A stretch of 36,078 nt of DNA from Rhodanobacteraceae bacterium (GCA_003142815.1 PLNP01000025.1:6859-42936); one strand, 5' to 3'. Positions 1 through 11,527 are shown, numbered from the stretch's first letter. Notes: a model not told the origin generated them from the letters alone. A program made the numbers and translations.

Positions 1-552
1 TTTGGGTCTGGCGGAGAGAGAGAGGGTAAGCAGCACCCTCTTGGGTTGACTCCGGGCGTTCCGCCCTTCGCCCTTCGGGCCATCGGCTGCGCCGATGTTC
101 GCTCCGGCATCCTGCCTCCGCAGTGACAAATTCGTCTGGAACGAATTTGGACGGCCGCAGGGCCGGCCCTGGAGTGCGCAGCGCGGTAGGTGAGCCCCCG
201 GATGGGGCGAACAATCCCTCTCCGGCACGCATCGGAATAATCGGAGTCAGCAACGATTTCGGACGGCCGCAGGGCCGGCCCTGGAGCGCGCAGCGCGCAG
301 GGGTGAGCCCCAGGATGGGGCGAAGAATCCCGGCGCGAGTGGCGTAGCGCGGATCGAAATCGCGGCCGGTCCATATCACGGACGGTTGCTTGCGCAGACC
401 CATGTTGCAAGGGGGCGATGCGCGCGCAAAAGATCAAACCCGGTGCTCGTGAAAGGCGCTGGGTCCCGGCGTTTGCCGGGACGACGATGGTTGTGGGTAG
501 AGGAGGTTGCCGACTTTTGGTGAGTTTTTCTGCTCTGCGCAGCAAAAAAAAG
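1..552. other. Non-coding region rich in palindromes, upstream of the tRNA cluster
   Basis: No convincing gene is seen here; the short open frames lack RBS and recognisable composition. The sequence is built of hairpins. GCCC-TTC-GGGC lies at 70-80, CATCGGC-TGC-GCCGATG at 81-97, AAATTCGT-CTGGA-ACGAATTT at 128-148 and CCCGGC-GTTT-GCCGGG at 465-480. A direct repeat of about 70 bp is listed separately. The style matches the dispersed extragenic palindromes common in Xanthomonadales genomes, which is an inference without a genome-wide comparison. Confidence 0.6.
149..331. repeat. Two imperfect copies of a ~70-bp palindromic repeat
   Basis: Copy A spans about 149-218 and copy B about 261-331. Both begin GGACGGCCGCAGGGCCGG, continue through a GCGCAGCGCG block and a GGTGAGCCCC block, and end in GATGGGGCGA-A-AATCCC. 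They differ by a few substitutions and a small indel. Each contains the perfect palindrome CAGGGCCGGCCCTG (158-171 in copy A). The spacer between copies is unrelated. This looks like a dispersed extragenic repeat family. Confidence 0.75.
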
Positions 553-581
553 TTGACGTACACGGCCTCGATAAGAATAAT
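553..581 (+). promoter_or_regulatory. sigma70-type promoter for tRNA-Arg(ACG)
   Basis: The -35 hexamer TTGACG (553-558) and -10 hexamer AATAAT (576-581) are separated by exactly 17 bp. An A-rich tract just upstream (about 544-551) resembles an UP element. The stretch after the -10 is GC-rich (CCCGCGCC), the discriminator type typical of stringently controlled stable-RNA promoters. It lies about 80 bp upstream of the first tRNA. Confidence 0.7.
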
Positions 582-667
582 CCCGCGCCTTCGCCGGTGG
601 TATGAACGGCGCGTGTGGTGATAAGCTGCGCGGCCGCGTCGGCGGCTGGGAAGAAACAGGTTTCAAC

Positions 668-744
668 GCGCCCGTAGCTCAGTTGGATAGAGTACCAGGC
701 TACGAACTTGGTGGTCGGGAGTTCGAATCTCTCCGGGCGCGCCA
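668..744 (+). tRNA. tRNA-Arg (anticodon ACG)
   Basis: A 77-nt cloverleaf. The acceptor stem GCGCCCG pairs with CGGGCGC (734-740), followed by G and an encoded CCA. The anticodon arm is CCAGG-CTACGAA-CTTGG, giving anticodon ACG (read as ICG for CGN arginine codons). The T arm contains GTTCGAATC. An intrinsic terminator follows closely, so this tRNA may be its own transcription unit. Confidence 0.96.
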
Positions 745-754
745 TTTGGACATG

Positions 755-782
755 AAGGGTGCTGCGGCACCCTTTTTGTTTT
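755..782 (+). terminator. Intrinsic terminator after tRNA-Arg(ACG)
   Basis: The stem AAGGGTGC (755-762) pairs with GCACCCTT (767-774) around a TGCG loop and runs into TTTTTGTTTT. This is a classic rho-independent terminator starting 11 nt after the tRNA CCA end. Confidence 0.85.
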
Positions 783-826
783 GCTTGGGTCAGATGCGCT
801 CGCGCCGTTTGTTTGCAGGTGCCCGA

Positions 827-855
827 TTGACGGGGCGCGCTGCGGTTCGTAGTAT
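827..855 (+). promoter_or_regulatory. Probable promoter of the tRNA-Pro/Arg/His/Lys/Leu group
   Basis: TTGACG (827-832) and TAGTAT (850-855) are separated by 17 bp and followed by a GC-rich discriminator. The site lies after the terminator of tRNA-Arg(ACG) and about 48 bp upstream of tRNA-Pro. It shares its -35 with the promoter at 553. Confidence 0.55.
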
Positions 856-902
856 CGTCGGCCCTTTCCGATGACTGTGAGGTTATCGGAAACAGTGTTC
901 GA

Positions 903-979
903 CGGGGTATAGCGCAGTCTGGTAGCGCGCCTGCTTTGGGAGCAGGATGTCGGGGGTTCGAATCCCTCTACCCCGACCA
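903..979 (+). tRNA. tRNA-Pro (anticodon TGG)
   Basis: A 77-nt cloverleaf. The acceptor stem CGGGGTA pairs with TACCCCG and is followed by A and an encoded CCA. The anticodon arm is CCTGC-TTTGGGA-GCAGG, giving anticodon TGG. The first base C paired to the terminal G is the usual bacterial tRNA-Pro end. It is the first member of a five-tRNA group with spacers of about 20-100 nt. Confidence 0.96.
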
Positions 980-1050
980 TCCCGACTCGCGCGCAGGTGC
1001 GAGGTGGTTCGCGGACCGCGCGCCATACCCGCGACAATGCGGCTGACGAT

Positions 1051-1127
1051 GCGCCCGTAGCTCAACCGGATAGAGCATCGGCCTTCTAAGCCGACGGTTG
1101 CAGGTTCGAGTCCTGTCGGGCGTGCCA
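1051..1127 (+). tRNA. tRNA-Arg (anticodon TCT)
   Basis: A 77-nt cloverleaf. The acceptor stem GCGCCCG pairs with CGGGCGT (one wobble end pair), followed by G and an encoded CCA. The anticodon arm is TCGGC-CTTCTAA-GCCGA, giving TCT, which reads AGA/AGG. Confidence 0.95.
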
Positions 1128-1225
1128 GCTTCGCGTCGCTTCGTTCGCGGCGGTCGCGAAGGGATGGTGTGATGCGCCAGGAAGGCGGTTCACGCAGGCG
1201 GGTGAGACGATTGCAAGCCTTCAAT

Positions 1226-1303
1226 GGTGGACGTAGCTCAGCTGGTTAGAGTCCCGGATTGTGATTCCGGATGTCGTGGGTTCGAGTCCCATCGTCCACC
1301 CCA
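1226..1303 (+). tRNA. tRNA-His (anticodon GTG)
   Basis: A 77-nt body from 1227 plus the extra G-1 at 1226, which faces C73 as in bacterial tRNA-His. The acceptor stem GTGGACG pairs with CGTCCAC (1293-1299), followed by C73 and an encoded CCA. The anticodon arm is CCGGA-TTGTGAT-TCCGG. Confidence 0.96.
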
Positions 1304-1324
1304 ATTTCGTTACAATTAACATGT

Positions 1325-1400
1325 GGGCCGTTAGCTCAGTTGGTAGAGCAGGAGACTCTTAATCTCTTGGTCGTAGGTTCGACTCCTACACGGCCCACCA
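1325..1400 (+). tRNA. tRNA-Lys (anticodon CTT)
   Basis: A 76-nt cloverleaf. The acceptor stem GGGCCGT pairs with ACGGCCC (1390-1396), followed by A and an encoded CCA. The seven-base anticodon loop is CTCTTAA, giving anticodon CTT for AAG codons. It lies only 21 nt downstream of tRNA-His. Confidence 0.95.
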
Positions 1401-1465
1401 TTTTTCCTTGCGCGCAGGCGCGGCGATTCCACGCGCCGGTCGCGCGGGCAAAGATGCCGATGTGG

Positions 1466-1550
<85 letters not shown>

Positions 1551-1636
1551 TCGCGCGGAATGCCACACCGCCCGTTGCCTGCAGCCCGTCGTCGTCGACA
1601 CGCTGCGTGGTCCTGCAAACGATTTAGAGGAACACC

Positions 1637-2914
1637 ATGCAAGTTTCAGTCGAAAACGTCAGCACGCTCGGCCGCAAGCTCACCGTCCGCCTTCCCGCGC
1701 AAGGTCTCGAAGACACGATTCGTACGCGTATCCAGGAAATGGGTCGCAGTGCACGCATCAAGGGTTTTCGTCAGGGCAAGGTACCGACCAAGCTCATTGA
1801 GCAGCGCTACGGTAGCCAGATCCGCAACGAGGCGTTGTCAGCGTTGATCGGTTCGAGCTTCCAGGAAGCGGTCACCCAGGAGAAGTTGCGTCCGGCCGTG
1901 CAGCCGCAGATCGCGACCACCGGGCGTCCCGAGAACGGCGAAATCGAATACACCGCGACCTTCGAAGTCCTGCCGGAGATCGGCAAGATCGACGTCAGCG
2001 GCCTCGAGATCGTCAAGCCGGTCGCCAGCGTCGCCGATGCCGACATCGACCAGATGATCCAGACCCTGCGTCTGCAGCGTCGCAACTGGACGCAGACCGA
2101 TCGTGCCGCAACAGCCGGCGATATGGTGTTGTTCGAATATATCGCGCAGGCCGAGGGCCTGCGCCATCCGCAGACCGGCATGGATCGCGTGGGCGCGGTG
2201 CTGGGTTCCGGCGCGTATTTGACTGCGCTGGAGGAACACCTGGCCGGGCACAAGGTAGGTGATGAATTCACCGCGACCATCGCGTTCCCGGACGGTTTCC
2301 GCGTTGCGGCGCTGGCTGGCAAGTCGGCCGTCGTCAACGTCAAGCTGGTGCGCGTGCAGGAAGCGCAGTTGCCCGCAGTGGATGACGCGTTCGCGGCGAG
2401 CTTTGGCATTGCCGAAGGTGGTCTCGCGAAATTCCGCGAAGACGTGCGCGCGAACCTCGAACGCGAACTCAAGGGCGTCCTGTTGGCGCGGCTCAAGGCC
2501 GGCGTGATCGAAAAGCTCGTCGAAGCCCATCCCGACCTCGAACTGCCGCAGGGCATGGTCGAGAACGAGGCGCGCGGGTTGGCGCAGCAGGCCGGTGCGC
2601 AAGGCCAGGAGGCATTCGTGGCCTATCTGCCAACGGCGCGTCGCCGCGTCAGCGCGGGGTTGTTGATCGCCGAGCTCGCACGTCAGAACGAGATCCGCCT
2701 CGAACCGCGCCGCGTCAGCGAGGCACTTTCGACGATTGCCTCGACGTACGAAGAACCCCAGAAGGTTGTTGAACTCTATACGCGCGACCCCCAGTTGATG
2801 AGTGCGTTGCAGAATCGTGCGCTTGAGGATCAGGTCGTCGAGTGGATGGCCGAACATGCCAAGCACAGCGAACAGTCATTGAGTTTCAACGAAGTCATGC
2901 GGCCTGGCGCCTGA
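1637..2914 (+). CDS. tig: Trigger factor, ribosome-associated chaperone and prolyl isomerase
   Basis: A 425-residue protein, the usual length for trigger factor. The N-terminal ribosome-binding domain carries the signature around residues 37-50 (RIKGFRQGKVP), which docks on ribosomal protein L23 at the exit tunnel. It is followed by an FKBP-type PPIase domain (about 150-240) and a long helical C-terminal chaperone domain. The ATG follows AGAGGAA with good spacing. It lies upstream of clpP, clpX and lon, a conserved proteobacterial protein quality-control order. The PPIase segment is more diverged than the tail-binding motif, which is common in this family. Confidence 0.96.
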   Translation: MQVSVENVSTLGRKLTVRLPAQGLEDTIRTRIQEMGRSARIKGFRQGKVPTKLIEQRYGSQIRNEALSALIGSSFQEAVTQEKLRPAVQPQIATTGRPENGEIEYTATFEVLPEIGKIDVSGLEIVKPVASVADADIDQMIQTLRLQRRNWTQTDRAATAGDMVLFEYIAQAEGLRHPQTGMDRVGAVLGSGAYLTALEEHLAGHKVGDEFTATIAFPDGFRVAALAGKSAVVNVKLVRVQEAQLPAVDDAFAASFGIAEGGLAKFREDVRANLERELKGVLLARLKAGVIEKLVEAHPDLELPQGMVENEARGLAQQAGAQGQEAFVAYLPTARRRVSAGLLIAELARQNEIRLEPRRVSEALSTIASTYEEPQKVVELYTRDPQLMSALQNRALEDQVVEWMAEHAKHSEQSLSFNEVMRPGA

Positions 2915-2938
2915 ACGCCGGGCGCTCAGGAGAATCGA

Positions 2939-3574
2939 ATGTCCCGCAGCAATTCGCCGATTCAGGGTTTGAATCTCGTCCCGATGGTCGTCGAGCAGAC
3001 GCCGCGCGGCGAGCGTGCGTATGACATCTATTCGCGGCTGCTGAAGGAGCGCGTGGTGTTCGTGGTCGGTCCGATCGACGACTACATGGCGAACGTCATC
3101 GTGGCGCAGTTGCTGTTCCTTGAGTCGGATAACCCGGATAAGGACATCAACCTGTACATCAACAGTCCCGGCGGCGTCGTCACCGCGGGTCTGGCGATCT
3201 ACGATACGATGCAGTACATCCGCTCGGATGTCAGCACGATGTGCATTGGCCAAGCCAGCAGTGCAGCGTCGCTGCTGTTGATGGCCGGCGCGAAGGGCAA
3301 GCGTTATGCGTTGCCCAATTCGCGCGTCATGATCCACCAGCCTTCCGGCGGCGCGCAGGGTCAGGCCACCGACATCGAGATCCAGGCCAAGGAAATCCTG
3401 TATCTGCGTGGCCGCCTGAACCAGCTGTATGTCAACCATACGGGCCAGACGCTCGCGACGATCGAGCGCGACATGGAGCGCGATCGCTTCATGAGCAGTG
3501 AGGACGCCAAGAGTTACGGGATGATCGACGCGGTCCTCGAGAAGCGCCCTGGCGACGTGACCATCGGCGCGTAA
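2939..3574 (+). CDS. clpP: ATP-dependent Clp protease proteolytic subunit
   Basis: A 211-residue serine protease that forms the double-heptamer chamber of ClpXP/ClpAP in the cytoplasm. The nucleophile is Ser108 in GQASSAAS and the catalytic His is 133 in MIHQPSGG. The Asp lies in the [10 protein letters not shown] segment. The oxyanion glycine pair is seen in INSPGGVV. The start follows AGGAGAATCG, 25 bp after tig, suggesting co-transcription. N-terminal propeptide processing is expected from the family and cannot be seen here. Confidence 0.97.
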   Translation: MSRSNSPIQGLNLVPMVVEQTPRGERAYDIYSRLLKERVVFVVGPIDDYMANVIVAQLLFLESDNPDKDINLYINSPGGVVTAGLAIYDTMQYIRSDVSTMCIGQASSAASLLLMAGAKGKRYALPNSRVMIHQPSGGAQGQATDIEIQAKEILYLRGRLNQLYVNHTGQTLATIERDMERDRFMSSEDAKSYGMIDAVLEKRPGDVTIGA

Positions 3575-3687
3575 CCACCTACTGTTTGACGTTTTTCAAT
3601 TTTCCTGAAACCCTGCCGACTGAGCTGGGCGTCCGGTCGCGCTGTGTTATTCTGGACTGGTATGGTGGCGATTCTTCGAGGCGAGGC

Positions 3688-4962
3688 ATGACAGACGAGC
3701 GGCAAAGCCGATCGGGCGACAACAGCAAGATTCTTTACTGCTCGTTTTGCGGCAAGAGCCAGCACGAGGTGCGCAAGCTGATTGCGGGCCCGTCTGTGTT
3801 CATCTGCGACGAGTGCGTCGAGCTCTGCAACGACATCATCCGCGAGGAACTCGAGGAGAAGGCGGCCAGCGCGCGCAGCGATCTGCCAAAACCGGCCGAG
3901 ATTCTCGATATCCTGAACCAATACGTGATTGGCCAGACGCGCGCGAAGAAGGTCCTCGCGGTTGCGGTCTACAACCATTACAAGCGCCTCGAAACGCGCG
4001 GTCGCAGCGAAGAAGTCGAGCTTGCCAAGTCGAACATTCTGTTGGTGGGGCCGACCGGTTCCGGCAAGACGTTGCTGGCTGAAACGCTGGCGCGGCTGCT
4101 CAACGTCCCGTTCACGATCGCCGATGCGACGACACTGACCGAAGCCGGCTATGTCGGTGAGGACGTCGAGAACATCATCCAGAAGCTGCTGCAGAAGTGC
4201 GACTACGACGTCGAGAAGGCGCAGAGCGGCATCGTCTATATCGACGAGATCGACAAGATCTCGCGCAAGAGCGAAAACCCGTCGATCACCCGCGACGTGT
4301 CCGGCGAAGGCGTACAGCAGGCACTGCTCAAGCTGATCGAAGGCACGGTCGCCTCGGTACCGCCGCAGGGCGGCCGCAAGCATCCGCAGCAGGAGTTCCT
4401 GCAGGTCGACACCAAGAACATCCTGTTCATTGTCGGCGGTGCGTTCTCGGGCCTCGAGAAGATCATCCTGCAACGCTCCGAAGCGACCGGCATCGGCTTC
4501 AACGCCGAGGTGCGCAGCAAGAAGCGTCAGGACACGAGCAAGCTGCTCGCGGACACGCAGCCCGAGGACTTGATCAAGTTCGGCCTGATTCCGGAATTCG
4601 TCGGTCGCTTGCCGGTGGTTGCAACCCTCGAGGAGCTCGACGAACCCGCGCTGGTCAAGATCCTGACCGAACCAAAGAACGCGATCACCAAGCAGTTCAA
4701 GCGCTTGTTCGACATGGAGGGCGTTGAGCTGGAGTTTCGCCCGGACGCATTGACCGCGGTCGCGCACAAGGCTTTGCAACGCAAGACCGGCGCGCGCGGC
4801 CTGCGCACGATCCTCGAACAGGTGCTCCTCGACACCATGTTCGACTTGCCCTCGCTCGAACACGTCAGCAAGGTAGTGGTCGACGAAGCGGTCATCAATG
4901 GCCACGCCGAACCCTATCTGATCTATCGCGGCAACATGCAGGCACGCGCCGTCTCGGAGTAG
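3688..4962 (+). CDS. clpX: Clp protease ATP-binding subunit ClpX
   Basis: A 424-residue AAA+ unfoldase that delivers substrates to ClpP. The N-terminal zinc-binding domain has Cys18, Cys21, Cys40 and Cys43. Walker A is GPTGSGKT (121-128), the pore loop is GYVGEDV and Walker B is VYIDEIDK. A sensor-2 Arg is seen in the C-terminal KTGARGLR segment. The ATG at 3688 is preferred over an in-frame TTG at 3586. It gives the normal N-terminus and sits behind a CGAGGCGAGG-type RBS, while the 34 extra upstream residues look unlike ClpX. It lies 113 bp downstream of clpP. Confidence 0.97.
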   Translation: MTDERQSRSGDNSKILYCSFCGKSQHEVRKLIAGPSVFICDECVELCNDIIREELEEKAASARSDLPKPAEILDILNQYVIGQTRAKKVLAVAVYNHYKRLETRGRSEEVELAKSNILLVGPTGSGKTLLAETLARLLNVPFTIADATTLTEAGYVGEDVENIIQKLLQKCDYDVEKAQSGIVYIDEIDKISRKSENPSITRDVSGEGVQQALLKLIEGTVASVPPQGGRKHPQQEFLQVDTKNILFIVGGAFSGLEKIILQRSEATGIGFNAEVRSKKRQDTSKLLADTQPEDLIKFGLIPEFVGRLPVVATLEELDEPALVKILTEPKNAITKQFKRLFDMEGVELEFRPDALTAVAHKALQRKTGARGLRTILEQVLLDTMFDLPSLEHVSKVVVDEAVINGHAEPYLIYRGNMQARAVSE

Positions 4963-5013
4963 TTCCGGGCTGCGTGACGCCCTTGTAATCGCGACAAAAA
5001 AGCCTTACTTGAC

Positions 5014-5045
5014 CATACGGCAGCGTGGGTACACGCTGCCGTATG
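5014..5045. other. Perfect 14-bp hairpin in the clpX-lon intergenic region
   Basis: CATACGGCAGCGTG (5014-5027) is followed by GGTA and then by its exact reverse complement (5032-5045). It lies between the clpX stop and the lon ATG, ending 43 nt before lon. No T tract follows on the plus strand, so it is not a classic terminator. It could be an RNA structure in the lon leader or a protein-binding palindrome. Confidence 0.8.
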
Positions 5046-5088
5046 CGTTTACACGACGCACTCAAACCCAGCACATCTTTCGAGCCCG

Positions 5089-7563
<2,475 letters not shown>

Positions 7564-7915
7564 CCGCTGCATTTGCCCGCGAGGTCGGGATTTCGTGTCG
7601 TAGCGCGCCGGCCGTATCGAGCATGGCGATGACGCGCGCGTGGTGACGCCGCAATCAGTCGTTCGTGCTGTCAAGGGCGGGTGCGGAATTTTTGCATGTC
7701 GCGCCCGCTCGGAAATGCAAGGCGCGCTCCGTCTTTTATTGCGCGGCCCCGGAGCCACTGGTATAAAGAGCGCGCCGCGATCCAGGGTGACACCGATGTC
7801 CAAGCGATTGCGGGGTAGCGAAGCAGACGCATTCGAGGTGAACAATCCCCCGGGCGCGCGTGCTTCGACTCATTCAAATTCACTGCGGGGCGTCTGCTCC
7901 GTGCGGGAGTCTCAA
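7564..7915. other. lon-hupB intergenic region
   Basis: A 352-bp stretch without a convincing gene. An open frame continuous with hupB runs back to 7640 but shows no HU-like residues before 7916. It holds an inverted repeat TTGCAT...ATGCAA (about 7692-7720) and a sigma70-type promoter listed separately. No terminator with a T tract follows lon. Confidence 0.6.
7739..7767 (+). promoter_or_regulatory. Probable hupB promoter
   Basis: TTGCGC (7739-7744) and TATAAA (7762-7767) are spaced by 17 bp. The -10 matches five of six consensus bases. It would give a leader of about 140 nt for hupB, leaving room for post-transcriptional control. Confidence 0.5.
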
Positions 7916-8188
7916 ATGAATAAAGGCGATTTTGTTGGAGCCATTGCAGATGCTTCCGGTCTGACCAAGGCCGATACAGAGCGTGCAGTCGAGGGAATGT
8001 TCAAGGTCGTCAAGAAGACGCTGAAGTCGGGAGATTCGATTTCACTGGTCGGCTTCGGCACCTTTGTCGTTCGCAAGCGTGCCGCACGCATCGGTCGTAA
8101 TCCGCGCACCGGCGAGCCGATCAAGATCAAGGCGTCGAAAGTGCCAGCATTCAAGGCCGGCAAGGCGCTCAAGGATGCAATGGCTTGA
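7916..8188 (+). CDS. hupB: DNA-binding protein HU
   Basis: A 90-residue histone-like nucleoid protein that binds and bends DNA as a dimer. The N-terminus MNKGDFVGAIADASGLTKAD is a typical HU helical start. The signature is seen in VGFGTFVVRKRAARIGRNPRTG, followed by the beta-arm with the conserved RNPRTGEPI tip and a VPAFKAGKALKDA end. The ATG gives the exact family length (90). It sits after lon, as in many proteobacteria where the HU-beta gene follows lon. Confidence 0.97.
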   Translation: MNKGDFVGAIADASGLTKADTERAVEGMFKVVKKTLKSGDSISLVGFGTFVVRKRAARIGRNPRTGEPIKIKASKVPAFKAGKALKDAMA

Positions 8189-8253
8189 GGTCTGACGCGG
8201 GTCCGTCCGCGGGGAAACCCGGCCGTCCATGGCCGGACTTCTCAGAAAGACTT

Positions 8254-8328
8254 GGGTGCTTAGCTCAGCGGTAGAGCGTCGCCTTTACACGGCGAGGGTC
8301 GGGGGTTCGAAACCCTCAGCACCCACCA
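8254..8328 (+). tRNA. tRNA-Val (anticodon TAC)
   Basis: A 75-nt cloverleaf. The acceptor stem GGGTGCT pairs with AGCACCC (8318-8324), followed by A and an encoded CCA. The anticodon arm is TCGCC-TTTACAC-GGCGA. It stands alone between hupB and ppiD. Confidence 0.96.
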
Positions 8329-8465
8329 AGATGTCCGGGCTACTCCATAGATCGTTGCGCGACTGCGCGATCCGGGCGACTGCCGACACTGAACTGCCGA
8401 CACGGATGTATTCGGGTGTATCGCTGCCACGCCCGATCAGGTCGTCCGCCATTTCATGATCCAGC

Positions 8466-8494
8466 GAGGGCGCCCGCGCGGCGCCCTCTTTTTT
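8466..8494 (+). terminator. Intrinsic terminator between tRNA-Val and ppiD
   Basis: The stem GAGGGCGCC (8466-8474) pairs perfectly with GGCGCCCTC (8480-8488) around CGCGC and is followed by six T residues. It ends the tRNA-Val transcript about 130 bp before ppiD. Confidence 0.9.
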
Positions 8495-8626
8495 CGGCCG
8501 CCACGCAGCGGATCGGATAGACGCATCAGGTTTGCGGCGCTGCCGCCGGTGACCGCGTAAAATCGCTGCGCCGAAGAATCGCGCCACGCCATAAGGCGCC
8601 GCTCAACCAGAACAGGTTTTGAACTC

Positions 8627-10549
8627 ATGCTGCAACTCCTCCGCGGAAAAAAATCCGGTCTGTTCGTGAAGATCGCGCTCGTGCTGATCACGATCGGCTT
8701 CTCGTTCTTCGGCATCGAGTCGTACTTCGTCTCCAATACGAATACGAGCGTGGCCAAGGTCGGTAGTACCGAAATCACCCAGGATCAATTCCGCGATCGC
8801 TTCAATCAGTATCGCCAGCGCATGCTGCAGACGATGGGGCCGGCGGCCGACGCCACGTTCTTCGCCAAGCCCGAGGTCAAGCGCCAGATGCTCGATCAGA
8901 TCATCGACGAGCAGGTGTTGCTCGACGTGAACAACAAGCTTGGCGTCACGATTCCCGCCGCGCGTATCCGCAAGGAAATCCTCGAAGTGCCCTCGTTCCA
9001 GAACGACGGCAAGTTCGACTCCGAACAATACAAGATGGTGCTCTCCTCGCAGGGCATGTCGCCGGCGGGTTTCGAGCAGCGTGTGCGCCAGGATCTGGGG
9101 ATGCGCGAACTGCCCGTGCAGATCGCCTCGACCGCGCTCGTCACCGATGCCGAGGTCGACACGTATTTGCGTCTGCAGGATCAACGCCGCGATTTTCGCT
9201 ATGTGAAGCTCGACAAGCCGGCGGCACCGCAGAACGCCGATATCAGCACTGCGGATATCGAGGCGTATTACAAGGCGCACGCGGCCGACTTCATGGTCCC
9301 CGAGCGTGTCGCGCTCGACTACATCGAACTGGACGGCTCCAAGCTCGACGTCAACCTGGCGCCCGACGACAGCGCGCTCAAGGATCGTTACGAAAAAGAG
9401 AAGGCGCGTTTCGTTTCCAATGAGCAGCGTCTCGCCTCGCATATCCTGATCAAGGTGGACGGCAAGGGCAATCCCGCGGACCAGAAGCAGGCGCTCGCGA
9501 AGGCCCAGGACATTGAGAAGCAGCTCAAGGAGGGCAAGGATTTCGCGACGCTCGCGAAGGAGAACTCCACGGATCTCGGCTCGAAGAACACCGGCGGCGA
9601 TCTCGGTTGGCTCGACAAGGGAACCACCGACGAAGCGTTCGAGAATGCATTGTTCGCGCTCAAGAAAGGCGAACTTTCGGCGCCGGTGCTGAGCAGTGAG
9701 GGCTATCACATCATCGAGCTGCGCGATGTCCGTCCCGGCAAGACGCGCAGTTTCGACGAGGTCAAGCCGGAACTCACCAAGGCATATGCGGACTCCGAGC
9801 GCGAACGCGTCTACGCCGAGAAGGCCGGCAAGTTGACCGACCTGGCCTATCAGGATCCGTCCACGCTGGAACCGGCCGCGAAGGACCTCGGGTTGACCGT
9901 GCAGAAGACCGCGTTGTTTGCGCGTCAGGGTGCGAGCGAGGGTGTTGCGGCGAATCCCGCCATTGCCAAGGCGGCGTTTTCCGACAGCGTGCTGGTGCAG
10001 AACAACAACTCCGATCCGATCGACCTTGGACCGAACCATATCGCCGTCGTGCGTATCGCCGAACACAAGCCGGCGACACCGATTCCGCTCGCCGACGTGA
10101 CCGACCCCGTACGTGGCAAGATCATCGCCGAGCGGATCGCCAAGGACGCGAAGGCACACGCCGGTGCGTTGCTCGCGCAGCTTGGCAATGGCCAGACGCT
10201 GGACCAGCTCGCGGCGGCACAGAAGCTCAAAGTCGAGGATCAGAAGGGCATCGGTCGCGATGCGGCGACGATCGACAGCGCGTTGATCAAGGCGGCCTTC
10301 TCGATGCCGCGTCCGCAGCACGGCAACACCAGCAACCAACTCGTCGATCTCGGCGGCGACAGCTATGCGCTGATCCAGCTCGACAACGTCGTCGATGGTG
10401 ACCCGTCCAAACTGGATGCGAAAACCCGGCAGGCGACGCGCAACACGCTCATGCAGGGCGCGGGCGCGGCGGTGGCGCGCGAATTCATCGCGGCGCTGCG
10501 CAAGGAAACCAAGATCACGGTTTCCGAAGACAAGCTGCAGGATCTCTGA
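8627..10549 (+). CDS. ppiD: Periplasmic folding chaperone PpiD (SurA/parvulin family)
   Basis: A 640-residue inner-membrane-anchored periplasmic chaperone that helps newly translocated proteins leave the Sec channel. One N-terminal membrane anchor (about residues 12-33) follows the positive MLQLLRGKKSG start. A SurA-like N domain (about 40-180) is followed by a parvulin domain (about 260-360, with LASHILIK and GGDLGWLDKG) and a C-terminal region. The usual neighbours lon and hupB precede it, as in E. coli. No classical RBS is obvious before the ATG. A GACGACC...GGTCGTC hairpin (10548-10570) follows the stop. Confidence 0.93.
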   Translation: MLQLLRGKKSGLFVKIALVLITIGFSFFGIESYFVSNTNTSVAKVGSTEITQDQFRDRFNQYRQRMLQTMGPAADATFFAKPEVKRQMLDQIIDEQVLLDVNNKLGVTIPAARIRKEILEVPSFQNDGKFDSEQYKMVLSSQGMSPAGFEQRVRQDLGMRELPVQIASTALVTDAEVDTYLRLQDQRRDFRYVKLDKPAAPQNADISTADIEAYYKAHAADFMVPERVALDYIELDGSKLDVNLAPDDSALKDRYEKEKARFVSNEQRLASHILIKVDGKGNPADQKQALAKAQDIEKQLKEGKDFATLAKENSTDLGSKNTGGDLGWLDKGTTDEAFENALFALKKGELSAPVLSSEGYHIIELRDVRPGKTRSFDEVKPELTKAYADSERERVYAEKAGKLTDLAYQDPSTLEPAAKDLGLTVQKTALFARQGASEGVAANPAIAKAAFSDSVLVQNNNSDPIDLGPNHIAVVRIAEHKPATPIPLADVTDPVRGKIIAERIAKDAKAHAGALLAQLGNGQTLDQLAAAQKLKVEDQKGIGRDAATIDSALIKAAFSMPRPQHGNTSNQLVDLGGDSYALIQLDNVVDGDPSKLDAKTRQATRNTLMQGAGAAVAREFIAALRKETKITVSEDKLQDL

Positions 10550-10691
10550 CGACCCATCCTGCCGGTCGTCGGAGTTGGCGCGGGCTCCCGTTGCCTCGAC
10601 GCAGAAGTCGTGTGCGCCATACTCGGTACGGCGCAAAGCTTCTATAGGAGTGCTGCAACGCGACAGACGCGTCCGCTGGATTCCTGGGCCC

Positions 10692-11474
10692 TTACAGCCC
10701 GGTCATGCCGAGCGTGTTGTAGCCGGCATCGACGTAGGTCACCTCGCCGGTGATGCCTGAGGCGAGGTCCGAACACAGGAATGCGGCGACGTTGCCGACT
10801 TCGTCGATCGTCACGCTGCGACGCAGCGGCGCGTTCTGTTCGACGTGCTCGAGCATCTTGCGGAAATTCGCGATGCCCGACGCTGCCAGTGTCTTGATCG
10901 GGCCGGCCGAGATCGCATTCACGCGCGTGCCTTCCGGGCCGAGGTTGTAGGCGAGGTAGCGCACATTCGCTTCAAGACTCGCCTTGGCCAGACCCATCAC
11001 GTTGTAGTTCGCGAGCGCACGCTCGGCGCCGAGATAGGTCAGGGTCAGGATCGCGCCGGCGCGGTCTTTCATCAGCGGACGCGCGGCTTTCGCCAGTGCG
11101 GCGAGGCTGTAGCTGGAAATATCGTGCGCCATCGCGAAATTCTCGCGGGTGAGACCATCGAGGAAATCGCCCTGCAGTGCCTCGCGCGGTGCGAAACCGA
11201 TCGAATGCACGAGGATGTCGAAACCGTCCCAGTGTTTGCCGAGGTTCTCGAACAGCGCCGCGATGTCGTCGTCGCGGGTTACGTCGCACGGCAACACGAT
11301 GTTCGAGCCGAATGTCGTCGCCGCTTCGTCGACGCGTGCCTTCAGTTTTTCGTCGACATAGGTGAACGCCAGTTGCGCCCCTTCGCGATGCATCGCGTTG
11401 GCGATGCCCCAGGCGATCGAGCGCTGGCTGAGAATGCCGGTGATCAAGGCGCGCTTGCCGTGCAGGAAACCCAT
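10692..11474 (-). CDS. fabI: Enoyl-[acyl-carrier-protein] reductase (NADH)
   Basis: A 260-residue short-chain dehydrogenase that catalyses the last reduction of each fatty acid elongation cycle and is the target of triclosan-type inhibitors. The N-terminal motif [14 protein letters not shown] is the FabI cofactor-binding variant of the Rossmann glycine motif. The catalytic pair is Tyr157 and Lys164 in YNVMGLAK (Y-x6-K), with the additional Tyr147. It ends in [16 protein letters not shown], typical of the family. It is convergent with ppiD and appears to be a single-gene unit. Confidence 0.96.
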   Translation of the reverse strand: MGFLHGKRALITGILSQRSIAWGIANAMHREGAQLAFTYVDEKLKARVDEAATTFGSNIVLPCDVTRDDDIAALFENLGKHWDGFDILVHSIGFAPREALQGDFLDGLTRENFAMAHDISSYSLAALAKAARPLMKDRAGAILTLTYLGAERALANYNVMGLAKASLEANVRYLAYNLGPEGTRVNAISAGPIKTLAASGIANFRKMLEHVEQNAPLRRSVTIDEVGNVAAFLCSDLASGITGEVTYVDAGYNTLGMTGL

Positions 11475-11527
11475 AAGTTCTCCGGTATTTTGAGCGGGAC
11501 GTAGGAATTGTAACCGAGGGTCTGCGC

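Noticed and set aside
149-331. Possible CRISPR array
   Set aside because: Only two imperfect copies, 70 bp long and with internal palindromes; spacing and unit length do not fit CRISPR.
434-1224. Several open frames over the tRNA genes on both strands, with GGEGFEPPT-like peptides
   Set aside because: These are well-known false translations of tRNA genes.
3586-3687. A longer ClpX starting at a TTG
   Set aside because: The 34 extra residues do not resemble ClpX. The ATG at 3688 has an RBS and gives the normal zinc-finger N-terminus.
8603-10636. A 677-codon minus-strand frame opposite ppiD
   Set aside because: Antisense shadow; PpiD on the plus strand has a membrane anchor and parvulin motifs.
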